Assembly: GCF_963678635.1 (NCBI RefSeq)
Contig: NC_087070.1
Coordinates: 44,497,467-44,561,466 of the forward strand
Direction of reading: 5' to 3'
Length of the DNA stretch: 64,000 nucleotides
DNA from: Symsagittifera roscoffensis
Lineage: Eukaryota; Xenacoelomorpha; Acoela; Convolutidae
This document shows positions 30,968 through 42,360 of the stretch, piece after piece. Below the pieces are notes generated by a model, which saw only the letters and a program-made list of their open reading frames with translations, did not search any database and was not told where the DNA came from. Made by a program: the position numbers and the translations under genes. Positions within the stretch are counted from its first letter, which is position 1; each line of letters opens with the position of its first letter.

Positions 30968-32193
30968 CGAATAAGACCTTAATAGCTTAGATTTAACCAA
31001 AAAGGGATTAGAATTTAGACAAAACATTTTAAAAATGTTATACGATAATAATTTAATCGAAATGTCTCTACGACTCAATAGATCAGAGCCGATATTCCGA
31101 ACGATAACAGAACTACCCGGAATTGTAAGAAGGCCTCGAACAAGAGACGACATACGACAAAGTAGAAACTTACCATATAGTTTTATGATTGTACGGCAAA
31201 AGCCAACACAAACTTTGATATTTAGAATCTTATTAGCAATGAATTTAGAATTTCATTTGCAAACATAAAATTTTGAAGTCAATCTTCATGATCATTTCAG
31301 TTGCTAAACAAAATTATTAATATACAATAACGATTGATAAAAAGATCTCAGATCGTTTTCTTAATTTCTGCAGTCTTATATAAAACATGTTTGAAAAATA
31401 TTTATTGAAAATGAAAATAAAAATTAGTAGCATGACAATAAATTGTTAGTAATCATAAATCATCTGTTGTCCCAGCTTCATCACCTAAACATAACAGCAA
31501 TCATAAGCTCACTAATATCATTAAAATACTAAATCTTTTTCTTAAATAAATTTAAACCATTTTAAACTTAAATTCACTTAATTTTAAAATCAGATCATCA
31601 AGGCTTATCCTTGGATCTTAATTAATTTTCTATTTCACTAAATTTAAAACCTGATCATCAAGGCCTATCCTTGGATCAAAAAGAACAATTTTGTTCTCCC
31701 ACACCCACTTAGCAAGTGTCTAACGACCTCAAACGTCGATTCACTATCCAACCCTTCCTAAAGACCCAAGATTAATAGAAATTTTTAAATAAAATTAACC
31801 ATTCAAATTAAGAAAAACAGTGAAGAACTTCGGTTATTCATCCTTCACTTGAACCCTCCTCTTACCAGACCCAGGATAAATATTAGACTTAGTAAGTTTA
31901 AAATAGTATCTAACGAATTACTTGCGTTCTAATTATACCTGAACCTTGTGGATCGATTTACTATTCTCCAACCCTTGAACACAATCACTACCCCTAAGTA
32001 AGATTAAGTAAGTTAACACCTTAGCTTAGACTAGCCACGAGAAAGTAAAAATCATTCTTCGGAATCGATATATTTTTCTCTCCAACCCTGAACAAAAAGA
32101 CCCAGGTTAAGCTAACCAAAAAATCGTAAGGACTAACAGTCTAAGAAAATAGAAATCACCTAACAACTTTTTGCATCCCTCATCCTAAACCTT
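30968..32193 (+). other. Retroelement leader with repeated hairpins and degenerate tandem units
   Basis: Two stem-loops of the form GATC-at-CAAGG-n-CCTTG-GATC lie 60 bp apart (31593-31617, 31653-31677). Downstream, about four degenerate units combine 'TCGAT', 'CCAACCCT' and 'GACCCA(A/G)G(A/T)T' at about 31735, 31845, 31950 and 32060. No reading frame. Leaders of LTR elements commonly carry packaging or dimerisation structures, which could explain the paired hairpins; that role is inference. Confidence 0.5.
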
Positions 32194-33909
32194 ATGTCAT
32201 TCAAAAATCTAGGAAATAAACAAACAATCGTTTTACACAACTGTGAGATAGATAACCAAAAATACGATCTTGTAATCACACCTCATACACAAACAGTTGG
32301 ATACATTAGAACAAAACGACTGACAATAAAAAGAAAAATAATAAACAAACAAAGACAAATCACACGAAAAAGATTTTCGAAAAATAGAAACGCATTTTCA
32401 AAATCAGAAGCTAGCAATTTAAATGAACTCTACAAATTAAAAGAATCGAGTGATAAAAATTGTCCCATTCACGATCAAATATATTTTTCCGATTCAGAAA
32501 CAACTTCAAATTCATCAAAAAGAGGAAAAAGAAGAATAAAAAAGCAATATAAACACAAACCAGTACACTTATATAACTGGAATCAACCAATTAGACACAT
32601 CGATAGTTATATATTAACAGTCATTAAACGAAAAAATGAGCCACACTCAAAGTGACGATAGTCCAGATGACGAAGAGGTTTTTCCTTCCTCATAGATGCA
32701 CCCGATAATAGAGGGCAACATGATTTTGCAAGAATTTACTCGTAAATTTGTTTGAACCCGGAATCAGCCCATGCAAAGCAAAATTCCCAGATGTAAAAAT
32801 CAAAAGACAAATTATTGAACATTATCTGAAGATATATGTAATTTAACACAACAATATGGAATCTACACCATAGAATTCAGCACACCAAATACGAATCATC
32901 GTAAATATGTAATTCAAACAGACGATCTTGAATAAGAATTTTCAAAAGTATTCTAGGAATATATTAAAAGCATACAATATCATAATTCACAAAGAGCAAA
33001 CTCCATATTCACTAACGAAGTTTTTGCAATAATATATACCTATATTTCTATATTAGAAAAAACAGAATTTCAAAGTATCTCACCAACTGAAACATCCAAA
33101 CATACAAAAGTACGACAGGAAATCACAATATTTTCAACTTTTCTACATATAATCAAAGAAAATTTCACTAAAGACGATGTTTCACAACACACAAAACATG
33201 ACTTACAAAAAATTTTGGCATGGTTTATAATAGATTATTTCACACATAATATAGACTTAATTTCACAAGCAAGAAAAAATTTCAGACCTCAAAATCCAAG
33301 TGATGATACTGCCATTACAGAAGAGTGAGACTACGTTTGGGACCCTGAATGGTCTCATCCTGCATTTATAAATATCCCACAATCAATCTCAAGTCAAGCA
33401 ATAAGTACAATATCTTACCAAAGAGATTATGTAAAAGTAGTACCACTAACCATTGATGCAACACCATTAAACTACAATACATTTCTACCTGATACGCGAA
33501 ATAACAGTTTAAATTCGACAGTCATACACAATGAAAACCTAAATGGAACTAGGAATCTTACACAACAAGATATCCAAACACCATCACACTTCATAAATGA
33601 AGAAATTGTCCAAACAACAACAACTACACAACAAAGTATTTCACCAATACATCCAAATTTAACAACACCAAAAAATACAAACACTTCACTGGCACAAGTA
33701 ACCTTACAATCAACCGTTAAACCTTCGGTTGCTCCAAAATATTCACATACGGATTATCAAACAAATAGACCTATGACAGTACCATCAAAACCACGAAGAA
33801 CGTTCACAAGAAACACTTTTGCAGAACACAATTATAATTATGCACATTCGTCAAAAACAAACTATCCCCCACGAAAAACTAATAATAATCATGTATGTTC
33901 TCACTATTA
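32194..33909 (+). pseudogene. Region upstream of gag capsid: basic ORF and Gag N-terminal-like fossil
   Basis: The first open stretch (from 32194, about 150 codons) is very basic (KRKIINKQRQITRKRFSKNR) and unrecognised. The following stretch to about 33909 is also protein-like, with a helical part (HTKHDLQKILAWFIIDYF) and then Thr/Gln/Pro-rich sequence, as in Gag matrix-to-capsid linkers. It is broken. I cannot tell whether these are separate accessory genes or the start of gag. Confidence 0.4.
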
Positions 33910-33919
33910 GGATAACCCA

Positions 33920-35863
33920 ATGACAACAACCAACTCAGTAAATTTTCGGACTAATTCACATCCTCCACAGGATCATAGTGAAAATTACCCATTCTTTCAA
34001 CAAAATAAAAATAATAAGCAAGCACCTCATCATACGGAATGCTTATCATCTGATGATGATTATTTACAACCAGACATTTTTGCACCATATACCCAAGAAT
34101 ATTGCAAACAAGGATCGCGACGACCTTATACATATAATAGAATTTTTTCTCCAAATCCAACGGATACACGAAATCAACAACCAATCCATATGCCAAATCC
34201 AACTAATACACAATCTTTTCAACCAATTCAACCACAAAACCCAATGACTATGCACTCGTATCAACCAACTCAAATGCAAAATGAAATACCACTCCCATAT
34301 TACCTTCAACAACACGAAATAACAAAAAATCAACTTTCAAATTTTTCGGAAATGCCAAATGCCGCAGAATCACTACAGATGACAATGAATCTATACCTTA
34401 TGGGTGGATCATCAATAACATCAAATAAACCACTAATGGTATTCACAGGAACAGACCCTGAATATTCTGTAGAAGATTATTTAAATGCAGTAACAGCAAA
34501 TTTCCAATTAATACACCAATTAATACACCACTACATCAAAATTGGATACATCGACGCACAGCGTTGATACAAACAACCTTAGATGGCGCAGCTCAAAAAT
34601 GGTTTTCAGTATTACCTATAGAAATAAAATCAGACTGGAAAAGATTTACACAAGAATTTTCAAAAATGTTTGACTCCGAAAGAAATAAACAACACCAAAG
34701 AGTTTTATGTAATGCAATTCGCAGATTACCAAATGAAATCATCAAACAATTAGCAGTACGTATCGAAACACTAGTTCAAAAAGCATATTCATTAAATACA
34801 CATGACTATAAAAACACAAAAATGACAGAAATTTTAATGATGACCTTAACACCTCAATTAAGGAAAATAGCAATAAAAAAGAGAGCATCTCATCCTTCTT
34901 CAATTCGAGAGCCAGATTTAGATTTTCGAAAACTAGTAGACAAACTAGAACAAGCGGAAATCACAATGAAACTTGAAGAAACAGAAAATCTAAAACTACA
35001 ATATGTTAATCGAATTGAAACAAACACTACACATATCAATAACATACAGGAATCACATACAGACCTAGTTGAAAAAAATCACTGAAATACTAAATATTTA
35101 TGAAAAGCACCCAAATTTTAAAGGCAAACCATCTTTCAAAAAATGGTGTAATTATTGCCGACGATACGGACATAGTATTTCCGAATGTAAACAAAAACAA
35201 CAAGATAACCAAAACAAACCTCGAAAGTATAAAGAACCAAATAAATCATTCTATCAATATATGAAGAAAGATCAAAATTTACCAAACAAAAATGTATACA
35301 GTAACAACAGTTCAGGAAAACCACTTCCGAACAACACCAATTATACAAGAAATCAATCACCATATAACTCAAGTTATAGAGGAAGATCACCAGAACGAAG
35401 AAATACACAGAATTCTTCACAAAGTCATTATAATCGGTCAAATAGTCAAAATAGCTATACGAGATCAAATTCAAATGCAACACAACTTGTTTCTAGATCC
35501 AATGCCCAATCAAACCCAAGAAAGAAACACTATTCCAATAATCAATCACGATCCTCATCATATAACAGAAAAAGAAACTATTCACATAATCGAAATAGAA
35601 GTTATTCGAACAATCGAAATCAGAATTACCCGAACAATCGATCAAGAAATAACTCATATAACAGATCAAACTATCACAGATCAAACGATAATTATCAAAA
35701 CAGATCACGAAACAATTCACAAAATCAACATTCAAGTTATAATAATCGATATAGAAACTATTCTCAATCAATTATTCTAATTATTCATAATTATTCCAAT
35801 TATTCTAATTATTCCAATTATTCCTCCTCCCCACAAGAACAATGGAGCAAAATAAAATTCTAA
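33920..35863 (+). pseudogene. gag: gag fossil: linker, capsid, zinc-knuckle nucleocapsid
   Basis: Three parts in order. A Pro/Gln/Asn-rich linker (33920 to about 34370). A capsid-like domain (about 34380-35050) with the retrotransposon-gag core, for example DGAAQKWFSVLPIEIKSDWK and FTQEFSKMF. A nucleocapsid (about 35069-35863) with one zinc knuckle, CNYCRRYGHSISEC (C-x2-C-x4-H-x4-C), and a long Asn/Arg/Ser/Tyr-rich tail. The whole looks like an ordinary gypsy Gag with an unusually long basic tail. It is fossil, with a small number of breaks. Confidence 0.75.
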
Positions 35864-38800
35864 ACAAACCATTTAAACAAATATTTCATATCACTGATAT
35901 TAAACACAATATCATTGGTATACCATTTATATCTAAATATATACCAACAATCAACATCTTGAATAGTAAAATACTAATCAAAGATAAGTACACAAAAACA
36001 AAAAATACAGCTCTAACATTTTTTCAAAGATTAAATAAACAACCACCATTCTTTTCAAAATTTTATCCAATTTATAACCAACAACGGAAACACCTGAAAC
36101 CACTATCAGGAAATATATATAACTTTTCAATAAAACAAGTTCACCGATATGATAAAAGTCAAAATAAACAACAACTCTTTATGTCAAACTTTGAATTTAA
36201 ACCTATTCATAAGTTTTTCAAAATCACCATTTCGTCTATAAAATATTTGAAAAATACGAATTCAGACATCATTTCGCTACATGTGTATAACAATACACCG
36301 TATCAAGTAACATTACCCTTAGGACTTTTAGGATATTGCGAAACAAACGCTACAATATCACCCGTACATGAAAAAGCATACCGCGTAAATAATATACTCC
36401 AATTATTAGATATTTGTCAATCCACAATTCTTAACGAGGAACTATCCATAAATAATATAATAAGCAATGAAAAGAAGAACACAGACTATTTCACAAAAAC
36501 ACCATATTTTAAACCAACATTCAATATAACAAATTACACGAAAGAACAACAACAATTTTTAACGATTTTTAACTTTGAACACTCGCAAATTACACAAATC
36601 GAATTTGACAAACTAGCAAAACAACTGTTAAAATATTCAACAGTCTACGCAACATCAAAATTTGATGTTGGGAAAATCAGTTCATCACTACATCTCCCGT
36701 TAAAACCTGACGCAATTTTCAAAAAACAAAGAGCAAGTAAAGTACCAATTCATTTACACGATAAGGTAATTAGATTACTGGATATTTTAGAACAATACAA
36801 AATTATCTCACCAGTAAACAAAGAATAACAACCAAAAGGTATCACTTTTATCAACCCTGTTATCATTCTAGCAAAAGGTGAATCATTAAAAATAGTTTTA
36901 GACGCTAGATACCTCAATTCACTAATTGACGAATCGAAATGCAATTGGCCTATTGAACCAATACAAGTTATTTTAACAAAAATAAACGGAAAATACTTTA
37001 CAACCGCAGATATGAATAGTGCATACAATCAAATGCCACTAGATGAACAATCACGACGTTTAACACAATTTGTTATTGGAAATCAACAATATGAATTCAA
37101 CCGCCTATTCTATAGAATATCCATAGGACCAGCAGCATTTTCAGCTGTTATGAGCAAAATTTTTAGACCACTAATACTTAAGAAAAACGCAATCACCTAT
37201 TTAGACGATGTTTTTATGCAATCACGGACAAAAGAAGAAATGTTTACAGTTTTAGAACACTATCATAAAATACTTCAGAACGAAAATCTGAAGGCCACCC
37301 CCGATTAATCACACTTCTTTTTAACACGAGTTAAATTTTTAGGACATAATATAGAAAGAAACACAATCACATATTAAAATCACGCATTGATGCTATTCAA
37401 AAACTTCAACCACCAACAAACAAAAAGAAAATCCAAGAATTCCTTGGAATGTTAAATTTCTTAAGCAAATTCTTTTACAAAATGCAATTATATTTAAGAC
37501 CATTCTATAATATCCTCAGACAACAAAATAATTTTGAATGGATATACCTAAGAATACATACCTAAGAAATTAAAAAACTTTTAACTGAACAAATTTCAAA
37601 CACAATCCCAGATCCAAATCAACCATTCTATGCAATGTGCGATGCTTCAAATTTTGGCATCGGCGCAGCATTACTACAATCACACAGTGGTACAAATAAA
37701 ATGAACCTTATATCAGCAAATTCCAGATTATTCACTCAAACAGAGCTACGACTCTCAACTCTAATGAGAGAATGTACAGCTATAATTTATACACATACAG
37801 AATATGAATTTCTGATACTTGGATCAAAACATCCAACAGTTCTATTCACAGATCATAAACCAATCATTTTTCACTTTACACAAAAGTCAAATCCTAATCA
37901 TCGAGTTTATAGATTTCAATTAATACTAATGAAATTTCCAAACTTACATATAGTTTGGACAGCAGGAAAGAATCTTGCATTACCAGATACATTAAGTCGA
38001 AATACACCACCTGAATTACTTACACGAAAAACTACAGTTGAAATACCTAAAAATATAAAATTTTACCTTGCAAAAGACGAAACATCACCCCGACTAGAAT
38101 GCAAATATGCAGTAAAAACTGACATTGAACAATCACAAATAAATAATCTACAACACTTCCCACTTTACTTAGATTGCCAAAATAATCACTACGAAGTTGA
38201 TCTACTTAGAACATCAACTTGCAAACCAATTCCATACTCACAATGGATAAAAAATAACACCCAACAAAAACGAATAAAACACCACTCGCATAAAAAAAGC
38301 CTTTTTCCGTTAATTGAAAAAAAAAATTTAACTGATAAAATAAATTTATCAGGACCACAAACAAATGATTCAAAATACACAATAATCAAGTTTTTGACCT
38401 CCATGACCCACTTGACACAATTCCTTTATCTAAATTAAAAATTGAAAACATTTTTTTCCCTCCAACAGATAAAAATACAATTAATATCTTGAAACAATAT
38501 CAAAATCTTGACCCAGTAATTAGACAACTAAATCATGGCACAAATACAAAACTAAGCCCGTAAAGGCAAATACCACAATATTAGGAAATAAAACACTCCT
38601 CCGATATTTTCGAAAATTTAATAATACAACAATTAATGAAAACACAGACCCTCTAGAATATCACTTAAACGATACTACAGTTCCCTGTCTCCCTTTAAGT
38701 ATGATTCTAATAGCTTTTAACATTTCACATACACAAAACATTAAAGGACACTCTGGATCAGAGAAAACATATTCAAATTTTACACAAAATTTTTATTTCC

Positions 38801-39909
38801 CAAATGCACCAATTTGGATAAAAGTACTATGCAATGATTGTAAAGTATGTCAGCTAAATAAACCTTATCCAAATCAAAAACAAATAGCACAAAAACAAGA
38901 TTTTAAAGGACAAATTTATATTTTAACCAACGTATTTCATTCGATACAAAAGGACCAATTTCACCATCCTCTGAAGGAAACTCCTACCTTATGGTAATTG
39001 TTGACGCATTTACACATTATGTAGCACTCAACCCAGTACCAAATTGTAACGCTTATTATGCTTACACAACACTTTATGAACACTGGATAGCCAAATTCGG
39101 ATTTTAGTTACAGACAACAGTACAGAATTCATACATAATGAAATCATCACACTATGTCATTTATATAACATTAAGCACAAACCGCGTACATCTCATGCAC
39201 CTTGGACAAACGGTTTAGTCGAAGGTATGAACCGTTCACTACAAGAATATCTTAGATGTATCATCAATGGAAATGATACAAGATACACAGAATGGTCAGC
39301 AGATGTAAAATTATCTCACTTAGCATATAATTCACAAATTACGACAACTCTAGGAATGTCACCATACGAAATGGTTTTTAATCAAAAGCCACGTAAACCA
39401 ATTATGTTTACAGCAAACTCTCATAAAAATACACAAGGTCATTGTCAACCAAATAAAGACTCAATTTGTTATAACCTACCTTTACACACGCATGATGAAG
39501 ATCATTTTCATCACCCACAAATCCTTAAATTAGCCTCCGGTACACACACCGAATGGATTTTAAATAGAGATAAAAAACACAATGAAATTTACCAAAGAGT
39601 GACAAAAAATTGTTACAAAGGCAAAACATTAACGAACAAATAAATTCACGCTTTACACCAGCCTCAGATTTAAAAATTGGAACATTTGTCTTTATACCTA
39701 ATTTTAATACACAAAAAGGAATTTCTAAAAAATTACAACCCCTTCGTAAAGGACCATACCAAATAATCGCCAAACCCACTGACGTAACATATAAAATCAC
39801 CGATTCAGACCAAAAAGAAATTGTTCAACATAGAAACAATCTATTGCCTTACTACCCAAAAGAATACGCACTATCGAACAAACTCAATTATATTCTTTCA
39901 CAGGTTTAA
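35842..39909 (+). pseudogene. pol: pol fossil: protease-like, RT, RNase H, integrase
   Basis: Order of recognisable parts: a protease C-terminal-like segment near 35880-36020 (FHITDIKHNIIGIPFISKYI); reverse transcriptase at about 36640-37310, with FTTADMNSAYNQMPLDE and the catalytic box YLDD at about 37199; RNase H at about 37620-38010 (ATLL-type FGIGAALLQS, LFTDHKPIIF); integrase at about 38700-39650, with an HHCC-type zinc finger (CNDCKVCQLNK), DDE-core pieces (IVDAFTHYVALNPV, TDNSTEF, HAPWTNGLVEGMNRSLQEYL) and a GPY/F-like C-terminal module (LRKGPYQIIAKPTDVTYKI). Gene order and motifs are Ty3/gypsy. It is broken in several places. Confidence 0.85.
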
Positions 39910-41220
39910 AAGTTATTCAAAATAACCCACATACGAAAAATGAAATAAATGAACAAAATGACATTCACCTTGAAAAACAAAATAAAAAACCAACTACAAA
40001 CCAAAACAATACAAAAAAGCTAGATCAAAAAATACCTTAAAAAGAAAGGAAAAACAGAAAAATGATAGAAAAATTTATACCACAAGAACAAGTCAAGAAA
40101 TCAGAACATAGAGAGTCAACACGACTTAGAAATCAACCACAAAAAACTACAAAACATGCATCCCACAATCTAAAATATTAAAGAAAGTTGAATTTCAAAA
40201 ACAACTTTAATTTTTAAATTAATAATCTTTGCACCTCTGAAACATTTTCAACTTTCATTTTTCAAAAATAACATGCTGAAAAATAACCTGCAGCGATTCT
40301 AGTTCAAAATTAGCCAATAGGATTCATTCAATCCGTCACCTTCTATAACTCTAGCACAAACCAATTAGACGACAAATATTAAACTCCAGGCATATCTATA
40401 ACTATAACTTTACAACCTCCAGGTCAGAAATAAGCAAACCACTCAAACTTGACAACTAAAATAAATACCACCATAATATCATAACCCTCCCTTATCTAAT
40501 AACGCAATGATCAACAATATTTTCGAAACTCAGACCTCAAAAACCCCCCAATTGTTAAATTAGCCTAAAGTAAAAATACGACCATATAAATTTAGCCTAA
40601 AGTACAAAAATCTCAAAAATACCCCAGATCACCTGACAAATAAAAATAAAGTTAAAGAAGACCTCCCAAACACCATAAAATTCGCCCCAAACAACTTTTC
40701 ACAAAACTCAACCCACTTGTCAAAAAATCAATAAATAATTCGACGACACTTGAAAATTGCCCCAAACAACAAAAAATATTCGACCAAGAAGCCATTTCTT
40801 AAATGCTCTTCTCTCGATCAGTCAACACAATTTTCAACATTTTCATAAACTTTTTAACAATACTTAAACTTTTATTCATATTTCTCTTTGATACTTTTGA
40901 AGCTTTTATATTAATTTTAATCCTTTTTGCGATATTTTTTAAATGTTCTACTCCCTAGTTGAAATATATCTCCAACTTTCCCAAGTCATTGACCATATTC
41001 ACAGGTACGAAAACCCAAAATTTATTTAAATGATACGAACCATTTTTAGTAGAACAGATATTTTTTACTATTTAAAATTTTTATAACATTTTTATCATCC
41101 CTAATATTGACAATATGCAAACGTATAAAGAAGGCAATCATAACATTCGCCTTAGCAACAATCCTTTTAATTCTTTTTCTTGAAGAATACTACAATAAAC
41201 ATAAATTTTTTCACTAAAAG
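39910..41220 (+). other. Non-coding spacer between pol and the env-side genes
   Basis: About 1.3 kb of A/C-rich then T-rich DNA with no sustained frame. It repeats words such as 'AAATACGACCATATAAATTTAGCCTAAAGT' (two near copies of TTAGCCTAAAGTA at about 40558 and 40597). It could hold the splice acceptor for downstream genes, but none is singled out. Confidence 0.4.
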
Positions 41221-42360
41221 AAATAAATCAAGAACCCTCAAAAATTGCTAACCAACAATCACACAGTCAGTCTTCACCGACAACATCCCAAGAAAACCCG
41301 ACAATACCTACAACTACCCAAAACCCCCAAATATCTACACGAATTTCTTTCCAAGATAACCCATATACCCTTGAAGAGAGACACGCTCGCTTATCTGAAC
41401 CATTAGAACCAGTTCAGCGACAGGCACCTCTAAGTGAACCAACATATAACTTGTACCCAACACTACCACAAGAATTAAGTAGAATAAGAAATTTTATTCA
41501 AAACCAAAATACAGTTGAAACAAATAGACAAATTATACAACCACGACAAAATAGAAATGTTGAAACCCCCCGAGTTCATTTTGATATACCCCAATCCCCA
41601 TCATCAAGTACTCCAGAAAACCCAATTAGCATATTACCGGAATACCCAACACTTCTTTCACAACGTAGCACCTCAAGTATACCCTCAGATTACTTAGGTT
41701 CAACACCAACATCTGAACAAATACGTGAAAATCCCTTTAACCCCCAAAACCAAACATCACGACTACCATATTGGACAACACAATCATTCACACAAGGTGA
41801 AACAAATTTAATAAATGACCCAATAGATATTTCTACGGATACAACAACATCATCATCACTACCAGAAACATTATCACTACCGTCAACACCATCATTAAGC
41901 CAGATTTCACCGACGCCTTTCCCCCCTTTATTTTCCAAATGACCTCGACGCTAGATATCGAGAACAATCATCAACAAATATCCCTTTAAGATTAGATTGG
42001 AACACGTTCACAGCACCCCCACCATTATTTGGACAACACCCGGAAAGTAACCGAGTCCACAACTGGGCACTCCATAGACTACAGTATAGACAAGATATCC
42101 ACGAAGACATTCGTGCCCATACCATCCAAATAATCCAACAAAATAGTCTACAATTAAAATTTGAAATCACGGTTAAACTAAACAACATTGCTCAACATCC
42201 TTACCCATTAAACCCACCAAATATAACAGCTCAATCGCTACCACCACCATTTATAACAACTGAAGTAACATATAAATACGACAGATATACCAAAAAGACA
42301 ATTGGTTACATCACATTTTATAACCCGTACTCAGGATTATCATACACATGTATATTCTAA
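41221..42360 (+). pseudogene. Pro/Ser/Thr-rich ORF region before the glycoprotein
   Basis: A long open stretch to 41942 encodes a Pro/Ser/Gln/Thr-rich, probably disordered protein (DIPQSPSSSTPENPISILP; SLPETLSLPSTPSLSQISPT). The following stretch, about 41942-42360, remains protein-like (LFGQHPESNRVHNWALHRLQ) with an ordered look. No family recognised. Its position between pol and env suggests an accessory gene or an extended env leader. Confidence 0.45.

Noticed and set aside
30773-31153. Minus-strand ORF in the 5' LTR, with a similar one at 48924-49169
   Set aside because: The two share sequence only because they lie in the two LTRs. There is no independent coding sign, and the readings diverge outside the repeat.
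33472-33684. Minus-strand ORFs with hydrophobic, Cys/Phe-rich products inside the giant element (several, 33.5-45.5 kb)
   Set aside because: They are antisense shadows of A/C-rich plus-strand coding sequence; none has a family signature.
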